From positions 1 to 33,435 of the forward strand of contig NZ_SEWF01000056.1 in assembly GCF_004168285.1 (NCBI RefSeq): a stretch of DNA of 33,435 nucleotides, read 5' to 3'. The position numbers and the translations under genes are program-made. This DNA is from Emticicia agri (GTDB lineage Bacteria > Bacteroidota > Bacteroidia > Cytophagales > Spirosomataceae). Of this stretch, positions 16,974-24,972 are shown one piece after another. Position 1 is the stretch's first letter, and every line of letters starts with the position of its first letter. The notes beneath the pieces were generated by a model, which did no database searches, was not told where the DNA came from, and saw nothing but the letters and a program-made list of their open reading frames with translations.

Positions 16974-17342
16974 ATGAACATTTTTGTTGGAAGTCTTCCA
17001 TTTAGAATTGAAGAAAGTGAATTAAAGCAATATTTTGAAGAATATGGTGAAGTTAGTTCTGTGAAAATTATCATCGACAAAGTTACCGGAAGAAGCAAAG
17101 GTTTTGCTTTTGTTGAAATGCCAGACGATGCAGCAGCACTAAAAGCTATCAGCCAATTAAATGGTGCTGAAATCGGTGGTCGTACAGCTGTTGTAAATCA
17201 GGCTGAAGAGAGAAGAGAAAGACCATCAGGTGGTGGTGGCGGATTTAACCGTGGTGGTGGCGATTTCAACCGCGGCGGCGGTGGTGGTGGCTACAATCGT
17301 GGTGGTGACCGTGGCGGTAACGGCGGCGGACGTAGATATTAA
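16974..17342 (+). CDS. RRM-type RNA-binding protein with Gly/Arg-rich tail
   Basis: A 122-aa protein. A single RNA recognition motif spans residues 1-80, with RNP2 IFVGSL (3-8) and RNP1 KGFAFVEM (42-49) carrying the stacking aromatics Phe44 and Phe46. Residues 84-122 form a low-complexity tail of FNRGGG / YNRGGD repeats ending GGGRRY, similar to eukaryotic RGG boxes and to the tails of cyanobacterial cold-induced Rbp proteins. It is expected to bind single-stranded RNA, perhaps as a chaperone in the cold or in stationary phase (inferred from related proteins). Single-gene unit with its own -7 box and terminator. Confidence 0.93.
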   Translation: MNIFVGSLPFRIEESELKQYFEEYGEVSSVKIIIDKVTGRSKGFAFVEMPDDAAALKAISQLNGAEIGGRTAVVNQAEERRERPSGGGGGFNRGGGDFNRGGGGGGYNRGGDRGGNGGGRRY

Positions 17343-17370
17343 TATCCTTCAAGATACCCTCATATATTTT

Positions 17371-17415
17371 AAGGAAACTGGGCTTCCATTTAATGGTGTG
17401 CCTGGTTTCCTTTTT
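17371..17415 (+). terminator. Rho-independent terminator of the RRM gene
   Basis: A 13-bp stem (17371-17383 / 17400-17412) with two G-U pairs and a 16-nt loop, directly followed by a T-run, 28 bp after the stop codon. Confidence 0.85.
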
Positions 17416-17447
17416 ATATACTCCCTACATATACTATAATACCCCAT

Positions 17448-17478
17448 AAAAAAAGCCCCTTACCAAAAGTAAGAGGCT
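17448..17478 (-). terminator. Rho-independent terminator of the DUF1080 gene
   Basis: Read on the minus strand: a 10-bp stem with one G-U pair (17478-17469 / 17463-17454), a 5-nt loop, then seven T residues (17454-17448). It lies 17 bp after the stop codon at 17496 and converges with the RRM terminator. Confidence 0.88.
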
Positions 17479-17495
17479 CCTCTGTTATAGCATAA

Positions 17496-18128
17496 TCAAG
17501 GTAATGGTTTTACCATTATATCTTTAAAATATACTTTGCTCTTAGGGTCGTGGCCTTGTAGCGCAAAAGTGCCGCTGCTTATTCTTCTGCCTTTTCTGTT
17601 GGCAGGTAATTCGGCCGGCTCATCATATTCTACAGCTACCTTGTCGTTGATTTTAATGGTTACATGTTTATCTTTTACGATAATATGCTCGGTGTACCAT
17701 ATATTGTCTTTTACCAGCGTATCTTTCACATCCTGAATACCGTATAAACTTCCGGTACGTCGCCAGTCTGTATGTGAGTTGTTTACTTGTACCTCGTATC
17801 CTTTATCTGGCCAACTACCTTGTTGAAACTCAGTATGGAAATAAATACCTGAGTTTGAACCCGGTGTAGTCATTACCTGTGCTTTGAACTCAAAATTTTT
17901 CCAGTCATGGTTATTAACCGGGCCTACATAAAACAAGTGCGCCACCGGACCATTAACCGCAATGGTGCCATTTTCAATGCTGAAAGTGCTGGCATTGTCG
18001 CCTACTTTCCAGCCATCAAACGATTTACCATCAAATAAAGAATACCAACCATCTTTCGACTTTTTTTGAGCAAAGCTTACATGAGTTAGCAGAAACAATA
18101 CAAAAGCATAATAACAAATTCGTTTCAT
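17496..18128 (-). CDS. DUF1080 (3-keto-disaccharide hydrolase-like) exported protein
   Basis: A 210-aa protein with signal peptide MKRICYYAFVLFLLTHVSFA-Q. The rest is one DUF1080 domain: GWYSLFDGKSFDGWKVGD at the start, NFEFKAQVMTTPGSNSGIYFHTE, GYEVQVNNSH, GSLYGIQ, and FALQGHDPKSKVYFKDIMVKP at the end. It has a lectin-like jelly-roll fold. Members of the Pfam family PF06439 hydrolyse 3-keto-glycosides, and many Bacteroidota paralogues are uncharacterised. No oxidoreductase that would make a 3-keto-sugar lies next to it. Single-gene unit. Confidence 0.92.
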   Translation of the reverse strand: MKRICYYAFVLFLLTHVSFAQKKSKDGWYSLFDGKSFDGWKVGDNASTFSIENGTIAVNGPVAHLFYVGPVNNHDWKNFEFKAQVMTTPGSNSGIYFHTEFQQGSWPDKGYEVQVNNSHTDWRRTGSLYGIQDVKDTLVKDNIWYTEHIIVKDKHVTIKINDKVAVEYDEPAELPANRKGRRISSGTFALQGHDPKSKVYFKDIMVKPLP

Positions 18129-18221
18129 AAGGTATTTTGTTAGTTTAATAAGGCGAATACGCCGGGATGAATAATTACGACAATTTTACGAAACTAATTT
18201 CAAATCTCAACTGACTCATCG

Positions 18222-21200
18222 TTAAATCCGCATGAGTTTTTTCTGGAGCATAGGCACACGTAAGATAATTTCAGCCCCTTTGCCAACTTCTGATTTAATT
18301 TCGAAGGTTCCTTCTACTTCGGCGGCACGGCTTGTCATGTTTCGTAGTCCGTTACGAGACGAGGGTTTGTGCTTGTCAAAACCTTTGCCATCGTCGTTTA
18401 TTTCAATTACAAGCATGCCTCTCTGCACATATAGTTTTATACCCACGTGCTTTGCCTGTGCGTGCTTAGTAATATTATGCAGAGCTTCTTTCACAATCAA
18501 AAAGATATTTCTACGCACTTCCATCGACAACCCTCCTGCCTGATGGTTAATGGAAAAATCTATATCAACATCTATATCCTGCGCCTGTAGGGTCTGTACC
18601 GAATGGTCTCTCAGACGGACAAAGAAGTTTTCTAAATCATCATTTTCAGGCCGGATATTCCATATCATATCATCAATGGCACTACTCAATCGGCTTACCT
18701 CTTCAGGTATTTGTTTCAATAGTTGATTTGATGGATTCTGCGGGTCAATTTTTTTACTGGCCATTACACTTAAAAGACTGATACTACTCAACGAAGACCC
18801 TATATCGTCATGCAAATCTCTGGATATACGGTTGCGCACCTCCTGCAATTTGAGTAACTGATTGATTCGGAAACGATAGAGCAGGTAAGCAAGACCAATA
18901 ATGAGGGCAATAATCAAAGTCTTAAACCACCAGGTTTCGTAATAATACGGCTGTATTGAGAAATTAACCGATACTTCTTTTAATTGCTTATTCCCTTTTT
19001 CATCGAGTAACCTGACATGAAAGGTATAACTTCCCGGCGATAAATTATTATAAGTAAAAGTGGCATTGTCTCGTGCATCTATCCAGTTATCTTCCAGTCC
19101 TTCAAGGTAATAACTGTAATGATTCTGGTTATCTTTCAGGAAGTTCAGCGCCGATACATAGAAGGTAATCGCATTTTCAGTACGTTTCAGTTCAAAAGGC
19201 TTAGACCAGTCATAAAACCTTTGTTCATTGTTGACAGTTACCGAACTGATGGCAATATTATTTAAAGCCCTGCTTTTCAGTATATTTTCAGTATTGACAA
19301 TGTTGACACCATTTTTCTGTCCAATCAGTAACTCCTTCCCGTTATTCATATAGAAACTGAAAGTAGTATTATCACTCATCAGCCCGTCATTCTGTGTAAA
19401 TCTTAAAAAACGGTTCTGAGATGGAATATACAATTGCAATCCTCCTAAAGTACCTATCCATATATTCCCATGCGCATCTTCGGCTAACTGTCGGCACTCT
19501 ACATCGTAAATCCCATCTTTCGAACTTAAATCCATTTTTACTTTGTAAGTCCGGCTGATTTTTGCCAGAATATCCCAGCCTGTTACCCATACATCGCCTT
19601 GTTTATCTAACAATAGTTTAATAACAGATACTTCTCTGTTATCGTCAGAAAATCTTACCTGTTGAAACTTCCTTGTTGTTTCGTCGAAATAAAAAACGCC
19701 TGCTGTAGTAGCCAGCCAGAAACGCCCTTCTTTATCTTCTACTATATCCATCAGCCATCGGTCTCGCATCAGTTCTGTATGGTCTTTTTTATCCCAGAGC
19801 GTCAGCTCTTTGCCTGTTTTTTTGTCAACCACGTGCATACTCAGGTAGTGATTAATAATCCATAGGCGTTTTTTTGAGTCTTCCATGCCTATCGAATAAA
19901 AAGGCACAGTAAAGAATCCATGATGGGTAGTAAAAGGTATAGGAATGAATTTCTGCTTTTGGGTATCAAAGACAAAAATCCCTTCAAATTCATTGTCTTC
20001 CGGGTTTTCTTTACCATCTGCCCAGGTTTGCCATTGATTGGTAAAAATCCAGATTCTCCCCTCTTCATCCTGTATCATCTGCCTGGTTTCGGCATCAGCC
20101 GGATAATGCGGATATTTAAAAAATTGCTTCGTGTTATCTGTTCTGTTCCATTTCACCATCCCCCATCTCGATAAACCCACATAAAACGTCTGTCCGCTGG
20201 CATCTGTACTATCTTTCAGAATAGCATTAATAGTCAGGTTTTTCTGTGGCATCGCATTTGCAAAACTGACACTCTTAATTAACTGATTATGAGGATTATA
20301 GACAAATATACCATCCTGCATGGTACAAAACCATATTACACCCGTAGAGGGGCTTTTGCAGATATTAAATACCTGAATTTCGTCGGTGTGAATGTCTTCA
20401 TAAAAATAAAATTTTTCTTGTTCAGGTCTGAAAATACCAATGGTTTTTCCGTTGCTTACCCACAGTATATCTTTGCCGTTTTCATCTTTATCTGCACAAA
20501 CAGCCATGATATGGTTATCATAGAATCTGATTTCTTCGGTCTGAGGGTCAAATCGTATCAAGCCTTTCTGATAAGCCGCAATCCAGATAATGCCATGTTC
20601 GTCTATAATAGCCCTACCAACTTCAAAGAAAAATCGTTTTTTAGGGTCAGCAATATTAGGGCCTATGACACAACGTAACTCCTGTTTATCAGGGTTGTAT
20701 TTATAAATGCCTACGTCTAATCCTAATACCCAGAGGTTTTTCTGCTTATCTTCAATAAAATCACCTTTAATATCTTTATAAGTAGTTTTAGGCAGCGGAA
20801 AATATTTGAACTTGAAAGTAGAAGGGTCAAATTTATACACCCCATGAAAATCACTTATCCAACCCTGTTTTTGGTGGTCGAAATAAATATTGCCATAGTT
20901 ACCATCGCTCAATGGTGGTAATTTACTGGTAAAATCATTGATTTTGAATGTCTTGTTGTCGATTCTTCCGAATGGAATAGTACTTGAAGAAAACCAGATA
21001 TTATTCTGCCAGTCAGAACTCACCCCGTGGTTATAGATACCCTCTACCCTTGTAAAATTCTGAAACCGATAGCCATCGTAGCGAGTCAGGTATTTACGGG
21101 TACCTACCCAGATAAACCCTCCTTTATCCTGAATAATATTCAGTACATTATTGCTTGGCAATCCATCTTTCGAGGTCAGATGCTCAAATCTGACCTGCGG

Positions 21201-21260
21201 TAATTGCGCATAGGTAGTGAATGCAATAAATAATAGGAGAAAGAGGGACTTCATGGCCAA
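18222..21260 (-). CDS. Sensor histidine kinase with two-component-regulator propeller
   Basis: A 1012-aa protein. The signal peptide ends TTYAQ. Periplasmic reg-propeller repeats fill about residues 20-690 (FEHLTSKDGLPSNNVLNIIQ, then repeats of the W(V/I)GT type such as GFIWVGTRKYLTRYDG and GNIWIGTLGGLQLY). A Y_Y_Y domain at about 700-770 is followed by a membrane span at about 778-798 (TLIIALIIGLAYLLY). The cytoplasmic part has a HisKA_3 dimerisation helix with His817 (SRDLHDDIGSSLSS) and an HATPase domain (EALHNITKHAQ, DDGKGFD, GKGAEIIL). There is no receiver or AraC domain, so it is not a hybrid kinase. A NarL/LuxR-type response regulator is expected but none is adjacent. Confidence 0.94.
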   Translation of the reverse strand: MAMKSLFLLLFIAFTTYAQLPQVRFEHLTSKDGLPSNNVLNIIQDKGGFIWVGTRKYLTRYDGYRFQNFTRVEGIYNHGVSSDWQNNIWFSSSTIPFGRIDNKTFKINDFTSKLPPLSDGNYGNIYFDHQKQGWISDFHGVYKFDPSTFKFKYFPLPKTTYKDIKGDFIEDKQKNLWVLGLDVGIYKYNPDKQELRCVIGPNIADPKKRFFFEVGRAIIDEHGIIWIAAYQKGLIRFDPQTEEIRFYDNHIMAVCADKDENGKDILWVSNGKTIGIFRPEQEKFYFYEDIHTDEIQVFNICKSPSTGVIWFCTMQDGIFVYNPHNQLIKSVSFANAMPQKNLTINAILKDSTDASGQTFYVGLSRWGMVKWNRTDNTKQFFKYPHYPADAETRQMIQDEEGRIWIFTNQWQTWADGKENPEDNEFEGIFVFDTQKQKFIPIPFTTHHGFFTVPFYSIGMEDSKKRLWIINHYLSMHVVDKKTGKELTLWDKKDHTELMRDRWLMDIVEDKEGRFWLATTAGVFYFDETTRKFQQVRFSDDNREVSVIKLLLDKQGDVWVTGWDILAKISRTYKVKMDLSSKDGIYDVECRQLAEDAHGNIWIGTLGGLQLYIPSQNRFLRFTQNDGLMSDNTTFSFYMNNGKELLIGQKNGVNIVNTENILKSRALNNIAISSVTVNNEQRFYDWSKPFELKRTENAITFYVSALNFLKDNQNHYSYYLEGLEDNWIDARDNATFTYNNLSPGSYTFHVRLLDEKGNKQLKEVSVNFSIQPYYYETWWFKTLIIALIIGLAYLLYRFRINQLLKLQEVRNRISRDLHDDIGSSLSSISLLSVMASKKIDPQNPSNQLLKQIPEEVSRLSSAIDDMIWNIRPENDDLENFFVRLRDHSVQTLQAQDIDVDIDFSINHQAGGLSMEVRRNIFLIVKEALHNITKHAQAKHVGIKLYVQRGMLVIEINDDGKGFDKHKPSSRNGLRNMTSRAAEVEGTFEIKSEVGKGAEIILRVPMLQKKLMRI

Positions 21261-21374
21261 TAAAGGATGCGCACAACCACAGTTTTTTTACCGAAACTAT
21301 GCAAATTCTTTCATAAAACAAATAGAGACACTCATAAGTATTGCTATTATCTGTAAAAGAATTTACTGAGTGGT

Positions 21375-22751
21375 TCAGCATTCGGTAGCACTCAAAGCCA
21401 AACCCGCCTGTGATGTTTCCTTATACTTTTTTGACATATCTTTTCCGGTAGCCCTCATGACTTTAATGACACTATCTAATGAAATTTTCTGATAGCCTGT
21501 ATTGCCCGATGAAGCCAGTAAATAGGCATTATAGGCTTTAATAGCGCCCATCGCATTGCGCTCTATGCAGGGTATCTGCACATAGCCGCCTATGGGGTCA
21601 CAGGTCATGCCGAGGTGGTGCTCAATCGCTATTTCAGCGGCGGCTTCTACTGTTTCTATCGAGCGTCCGGCACAATAGGCCAACATAGCCGCAGCCATAG
21701 CAGAGGCAGAACCTATCTCGCCCATGCAACCCATTTCGGCACCCGATATACTGGCATTGTGCTTAATCAGGAAGCCAACAGCAGCGGCGGCCAGCATGCC
21801 CTCACGCAATTTCTGTTTATCGTAATGGTAATGATTCCGAAGCAGATAGGTGATTCCCGGAATAACCCCTGAGGCACCTGAAGTGGGCGCAGTTACTACA
21901 ATATTGCCTGCAGCGTTTTCTTCTGATGCCGCCATGCAGTAGGCATTCAGAAATACCATGAAGCTATCGGTAGCAGAGGCATGACTTTTGGCTTGTTGGT
22001 ATAAAACCGGAGCCTTCCTCCTCAACCTGATACTACCCGGTAAAACTCCTTTGTGGCGCAAACCTCTTTTAACTGCTTTGTGCATGGTTTCAAGAATATC
22101 ATCTATTTTCTGATAGATTTCTTTGCGTATCAAACCTGTTAAAGCCATTTCGTTGGCTATCATCAGGTCAGTTAAAGAGAGTTTATGCTTCACCATTTGT
22201 TCCATCAACTCGTCCATCGTAGAGAATGGGAAAGCAGGAATCTTATTAGAAGCCGCCTGTGTATCTTCTCCTTTGCGCTGAATAAATCCTCCGCCTACTG
22301 AATAATACTCTTCCTGCAATAAGCTAATTCCATTGCCTGATAATTTAAATACCAGCGTATTCGGGTGCGGAGAATCATATCGACCTCTCTCAAATAGAAT
22401 GCTCTTAGCGGTCAGTGCAACAGGTTTATCCTGAATTCTGATTGAGTAAACATCGTCCGGATTTTTCAGTAAGGCCGTAAAAGCTGTTGGCTCACAGGTA
22501 TCGGGTAACCAACCTAATAGCCCTGCCATTACTGCCCTGTCAGTGCCATGTCCTTTACCGGTGGCACTTAAAGACCCGTATAAATGTATTTTTATCTGTA
22601 GTGGCTCTGTCAATACCGAATCAGGCAAGGACTTGGCTCGCTGCAAGAAGTCATAGGCAGCTTTCATAGGCCCGATGGTATGCGAACTTGAAGGGCCGGG
22701 ACCAATTTTGAATAAATCAAAAATAGAAGTCGTAATGGGTTCTTTAAGCAT
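21375..22751 (-). CDS. sdaA: L-serine ammonia-lyase (L-serine dehydratase), single-chain 4Fe-4S type
   Basis: A 458-aa protein that deaminates L-serine to pyruvate and ammonia. The beta part starts SIFDLFKIGPGPSSSHTIGP (about 9-28). The alpha part has APTSGASGVIPG, SGAEMGCMGEIGSA, and TCDPIGGYVQIPCIERNAMGA, which supply the three cysteines for the iron-sulfur cluster. The last residue is Cys458 (SATEC). In the Legionella enzyme, also a single chain of this class, a C-terminal cysteine reaches into the active site and binds the free iron; the same arrangement is inferred here. The gene stands alone between a histidine kinase and a Fic gene. Confidence 0.95.
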   Translation of the reverse strand: MLKEPITTSIFDLFKIGPGPSSSHTIGPMKAAYDFLQRAKSLPDSVLTEPLQIKIHLYGSLSATGKGHGTDRAVMAGLLGWLPDTCEPTAFTALLKNPDDVYSIRIQDKPVALTAKSILFERGRYDSPHPNTLVFKLSGNGISLLQEEYYSVGGGFIQRKGEDTQAASNKIPAFPFSTMDELMEQMVKHKLSLTDLMIANEMALTGLIRKEIYQKIDDILETMHKAVKRGLRHKGVLPGSIRLRRKAPVLYQQAKSHASATDSFMVFLNAYCMAASEENAAGNIVVTAPTSGASGVIPGITYLLRNHYHYDKQKLREGMLAAAAVGFLIKHNASISGAEMGCMGEIGSASAMAAAMLAYCAGRSIETVEAAAEIAIEHHLGMTCDPIGGYVQIPCIERNAMGAIKAYNAYLLASSGNTGYQKISLDSVIKVMRATGKDMSKKYKETSQAGLALSATEC

Positions 22752-22776
22752 TGTCGTAGATGAAGTATAAGAGTTT

Positions 22777-22796
22777 GTTGTACAATGTGGTACAAC
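22777..22796. repeat. Inverted repeat upstream of the serine dehydratase gene
   Basis: Perfect 7-bp arms (gttgtac 22777-22783 / gtacaac 22790-22796) with a 6-nt spacer, 26 bp upstream of the ATG at 22751 and just after the Fic stop. It could be a regulator site or a weak hairpin; there is no T-run. Confidence 0.35.
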
Positions 22797-22814
22797 TTAA
22801 CTCTAAAAATAGTT

Positions 22815-23552
22815 TTATCTAAGTAATTTTAAATAATGTTCTAAAGATTTCTTTACTTCTACTGCAATAAACTCTATAAAACTATTTTTATTTTCCTCCA
22901 TCTGAACTGTTTCTAAAGCTTCATAATACTGCAATCTGCTTTGGGTATCTCCTTTAATATTGGTAATCGGATAGCCGTTTCTGACTAATAACAGATTCAT
23001 GACTAACCTTGAAGTACGTCCATTGCCATCAATAAACGGGTGAATACTTACCAATCTTTCGTGCATTTCAGCAGCTAATATTACGGGGTGTAAGGTATAC
23101 TTACTTGCTTCATAGAACTCAAAATATTCTTCCATCAGTTTTTCCAGTAAATAAGGCTGTGGTGGAATATGGCTTGCTCCTGAAATCATGACAGGTAATT
23201 TTCTATAAGTACCTGCATTTTCTTTGTCAATACCCCTTAAAATAAGCGCATGTATATCTTTAATTACTCTCTCTGATAAGTCGATATGGCTTTGGGCAAT
23301 TTCTTTGATATAATCAATGGCATCTTTATGATTGATAGCTTCGAGGTGTTCCCGCATGCTCTTGCCGCCAATAGTCAAACCTTTATTGATTACCAAGTCA
23401 GTTTCTCTCAGCGTAAGTGTATTCCCCTCAATCCGATTTGACTCATACGTATATTCAATAGCCAAAGCATCTCTGATACTGTCATTATCAAGAGACCTGA
23501 ATTTATCTAATTCAGCTTTTAATTGCTCTATTTCTGCCAATAATTCGTTCAT
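22815..23552 (-). CDS. Fic family protein (AMPylator-type), class II autoinhibited
   Basis: A 245-aa protein. The Fic core motif HPFIDGNGR begins at His171, followed by TSR; this is the catalytic signature of nucleotidyl transfer from ATP to a hydroxyl side chain. An inhibitory motif (S/T)xxxE(G/N) is present upstream as SNRIEG (Ser38-Glu42-Gly43), so autoinhibition within the same chain is expected (class II). The N-terminal 20 residues are coiled-coil-like (NELLAEIEQLKAELDKF). No antitoxin gene is adjacent and no C-terminal winged helix is seen. The target protein cannot be told from the sequence. Confidence 0.93.
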   Translation of the reverse strand: MNELLAEIEQLKAELDKFRSLDNDSIRDALAIEYTYESNRIEGNTLTLRETDLVINKGLTIGGKSMREHLEAINHKDAIDYIKEIAQSHIDLSERVIKDIHALILRGIDKENAGTYRKLPVMISGASHIPPQPYLLEKLMEEYFEFYEASKYTLHPVILAAEMHERLVSIHPFIDGNGRTSRLVMNLLLVRNGYPITNIKGDTQSRLQYYEALETVQMEENKNSFIEFIAVEVKKSLEHYLKLLR

Positions 23553-23625
23553 TACCTGTATTTAGCCTGAATAGTAATTCTTTCACGAATTAATACCATT
23601 TCAGACAGAATACCAAAATTCCCTT

Positions 23626-24018
23626 TTACTTTCCAACCATAGCAGGGGGTCGGCCACGTAAAGCACTCCAGGTATCATCAATTGCAATTTGTGTAACAGC
23701 CTGCACACCTGCCAGTTCCAGAGCCGTCCAGACTGTCTCTCTTTTAATATCACTTTTGATTTTCCCTGTTCCTTTCGGATAACAAGCCCAGAACAGGCAA
23801 TCGTACTTACCAGCCTCTTTCACCTCCGCACAAAGTCTTTCGAGTGCTGACTGACTGGTAGCAAAAACCTGTACAAAATCATACTTCTTCCCTGCTTCTG
23901 CTGTGGTATCATGAGGAATGTCTTTCAGTATAGCAGTATATTCAGCAGGAGCATTTACTATCAGCAAAGCCCCTGTATCGTTCAATCTGAGTTTTTTGAA
24001 AATAGCGGGTGCGTCCAT
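23626..24018 (-). CDS. DUF3052-like protein
   Basis: A 130-aa protein from the ATG at 24018. An earlier in-frame ATG at 24063 would overlap the end of the VOC gene by about 40 bp; the internal start leaves a 4-bp gap and begins at MDAPAIFKKLRL, where similarity to the family begins. Family-type features: ALLIVNAPAEY near the start, FVQVFATSQSALE, LFWACYPKGTGKIKSD, IDDTWSALRGRP at the end. Biochemical role unknown. It is the last gene of an AraC, VOC, DUF3052-like cassette. Confidence 0.75.
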   Translation of the reverse strand: MDAPAIFKKLRLNDTGALLIVNAPAEYTAILKDIPHDTTAEAGKKYDFVQVFATSQSALERLCAEVKEAGKYDCLFWACYPKGTGKIKSDIKRETVWTALELAGVQAVTQIAIDDTWSALRGRPPAMVGK

Positions 24019-24022
24019 TGTC

Positions 24023-24433
24023 TTACATTTTTTGACCAAGGCTAAACCAATTGCCTGAATCATCTTTAAACAGGGCTTCTATGCCATAAAATTCTTCTTT
24101 TGGTGCTTTGGTAAATTCTACCCCTTTGGCTTTCAGTTCTTCGTAAGTAGCATAAATATCATTGCACTGAAAAACCGCATAACCAAAAGTACCTCTTTTG
24201 ACCAGTTTTTTCATTTGCTCGGCCGACTCATCGTCGAACATCATACCCGAAATGATAGGCATCAGCGTAATTTCAATATCGGGCTGGTCGGGCGGAGTTA
24301 CTGTGAGCCAACGCATACCTGGCCCCATTGGTGCGTCTGTAGCTACCTGAAAACCTAATTTGTTTACATAGAAATCATGGGCGCTATCCTGATTTAAGAC
24401 GTAAATACTTACATGAGAAATTTTTGAAATCAT
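24023..24433 (-). CDS. VOC family protein (glyoxalase/bleomycin-resistance fold)
   Basis: A 136-aa single-domain protein with the babbab VOC layout: ISKISHVSIYVLNQDSAHDFYVNKLGFQV at the start, IEITLMP in the middle, AVFQCNDIYATYEELKAKGVEF, ALFKDDSGNWFSLGQ at the end. Likely metal ligands are His7, the Glu in IEITL and the Glu in GIEALF. Substrate unknown. Lies 46 bp downstream of the AraC regulator and 4 bp upstream of the DUF3052-like gene. Confidence 0.88.
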   Translation of the reverse strand: MISKISHVSIYVLNQDSAHDFYVNKLGFQVATDAPMGPGMRWLTVTPPDQPDIEITLMPIISGMMFDDESAEQMKKLVKRGTFGYAVFQCNDIYATYEELKAKGVEFTKAPKEEFYGIEALFKDDSGNWFSLGQKM

Positions 24434-24479
24434 TGTCGTGTTGGTTTAAATAATTGATAACACAAACTTCGACAATCAT

Positions 24480-24929
24480 TCAGGAAACTACTTCTTCAAA
24501 ATTGCTTTTCTGCTTCCAGCCTTTGGCTTCGGCAAAACAACCGGGTATATAACGTAAGGGTTTCGACAGGATTTCAGCTTGTCTGTTTAATTGCTCCTGC
24601 TGATAAGTTGAGGGAGTTTTACCTACATTTCTTTTGAATAGCCCTGTAAAAGAACTCACACTATCAAAACCAACGTCATAGCATACTTCTGCAATAGGAA
24701 TAGCTGTTTTCAGCAACCCTTTGGCTTTCTCAATCCGTACATAAGTAAGATACTGATGTGGTGTTTTGCCATAAGTATTTTTGAAAAGCCTGATAAAATG
24801 AAACTTTGAGAAAAAAGCTTCATCAGCAATATCATTCAAATCTATGTTTTCCTGATAATGCTTATCAATAAAGAGTTTCGCCTGTACAATTCTGCGATAA
24901 AGATATACTTTAGGGTACTGGGCTTGCAT
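24480..24929 (-). CDS. AraC family transcriptional regulator, DNA-binding domain only
   Basis: A 149-aa protein. Two helix-turn-helix units fill residues about 12-110: LNDIADEAFFSKFHFIRLFK, then IAEVCYDVGFDSVSSFTGLFKRNVGKTPSTY, the AraC signature. There is no N-terminal sensor domain; about 35 residues follow the DNA-binding part. It is the first gene of the AraC, VOC, DUF3052-like cassette and probably regulates it, perhaps with its own expression. Confidence 0.93.
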   Translation of the reverse strand: MQAQYPKVYLYRRIVQAKLFIDKHYQENIDLNDIADEAFFSKFHFIRLFKNTYGKTPHQYLTYVRIEKAKGLLKTAIPIAEVCYDVGFDSVSSFTGLFKRNVGKTPSTYQQEQLNRQAEILSKPLRYIPGCFAEAKGWKQKSNFEEVVS

Positions 24930-24972
24930 TAGTTATACGATAAAGCATTTTGGTTATATAATCATCTCTTAA

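Noticed and set aside
17230-17439. Second reading frame over the Gly-rich tail of the RRM gene.
   Set aside because: Low-complexity GGT/GGC repeats open other frames by chance; no start context or conserved feature.
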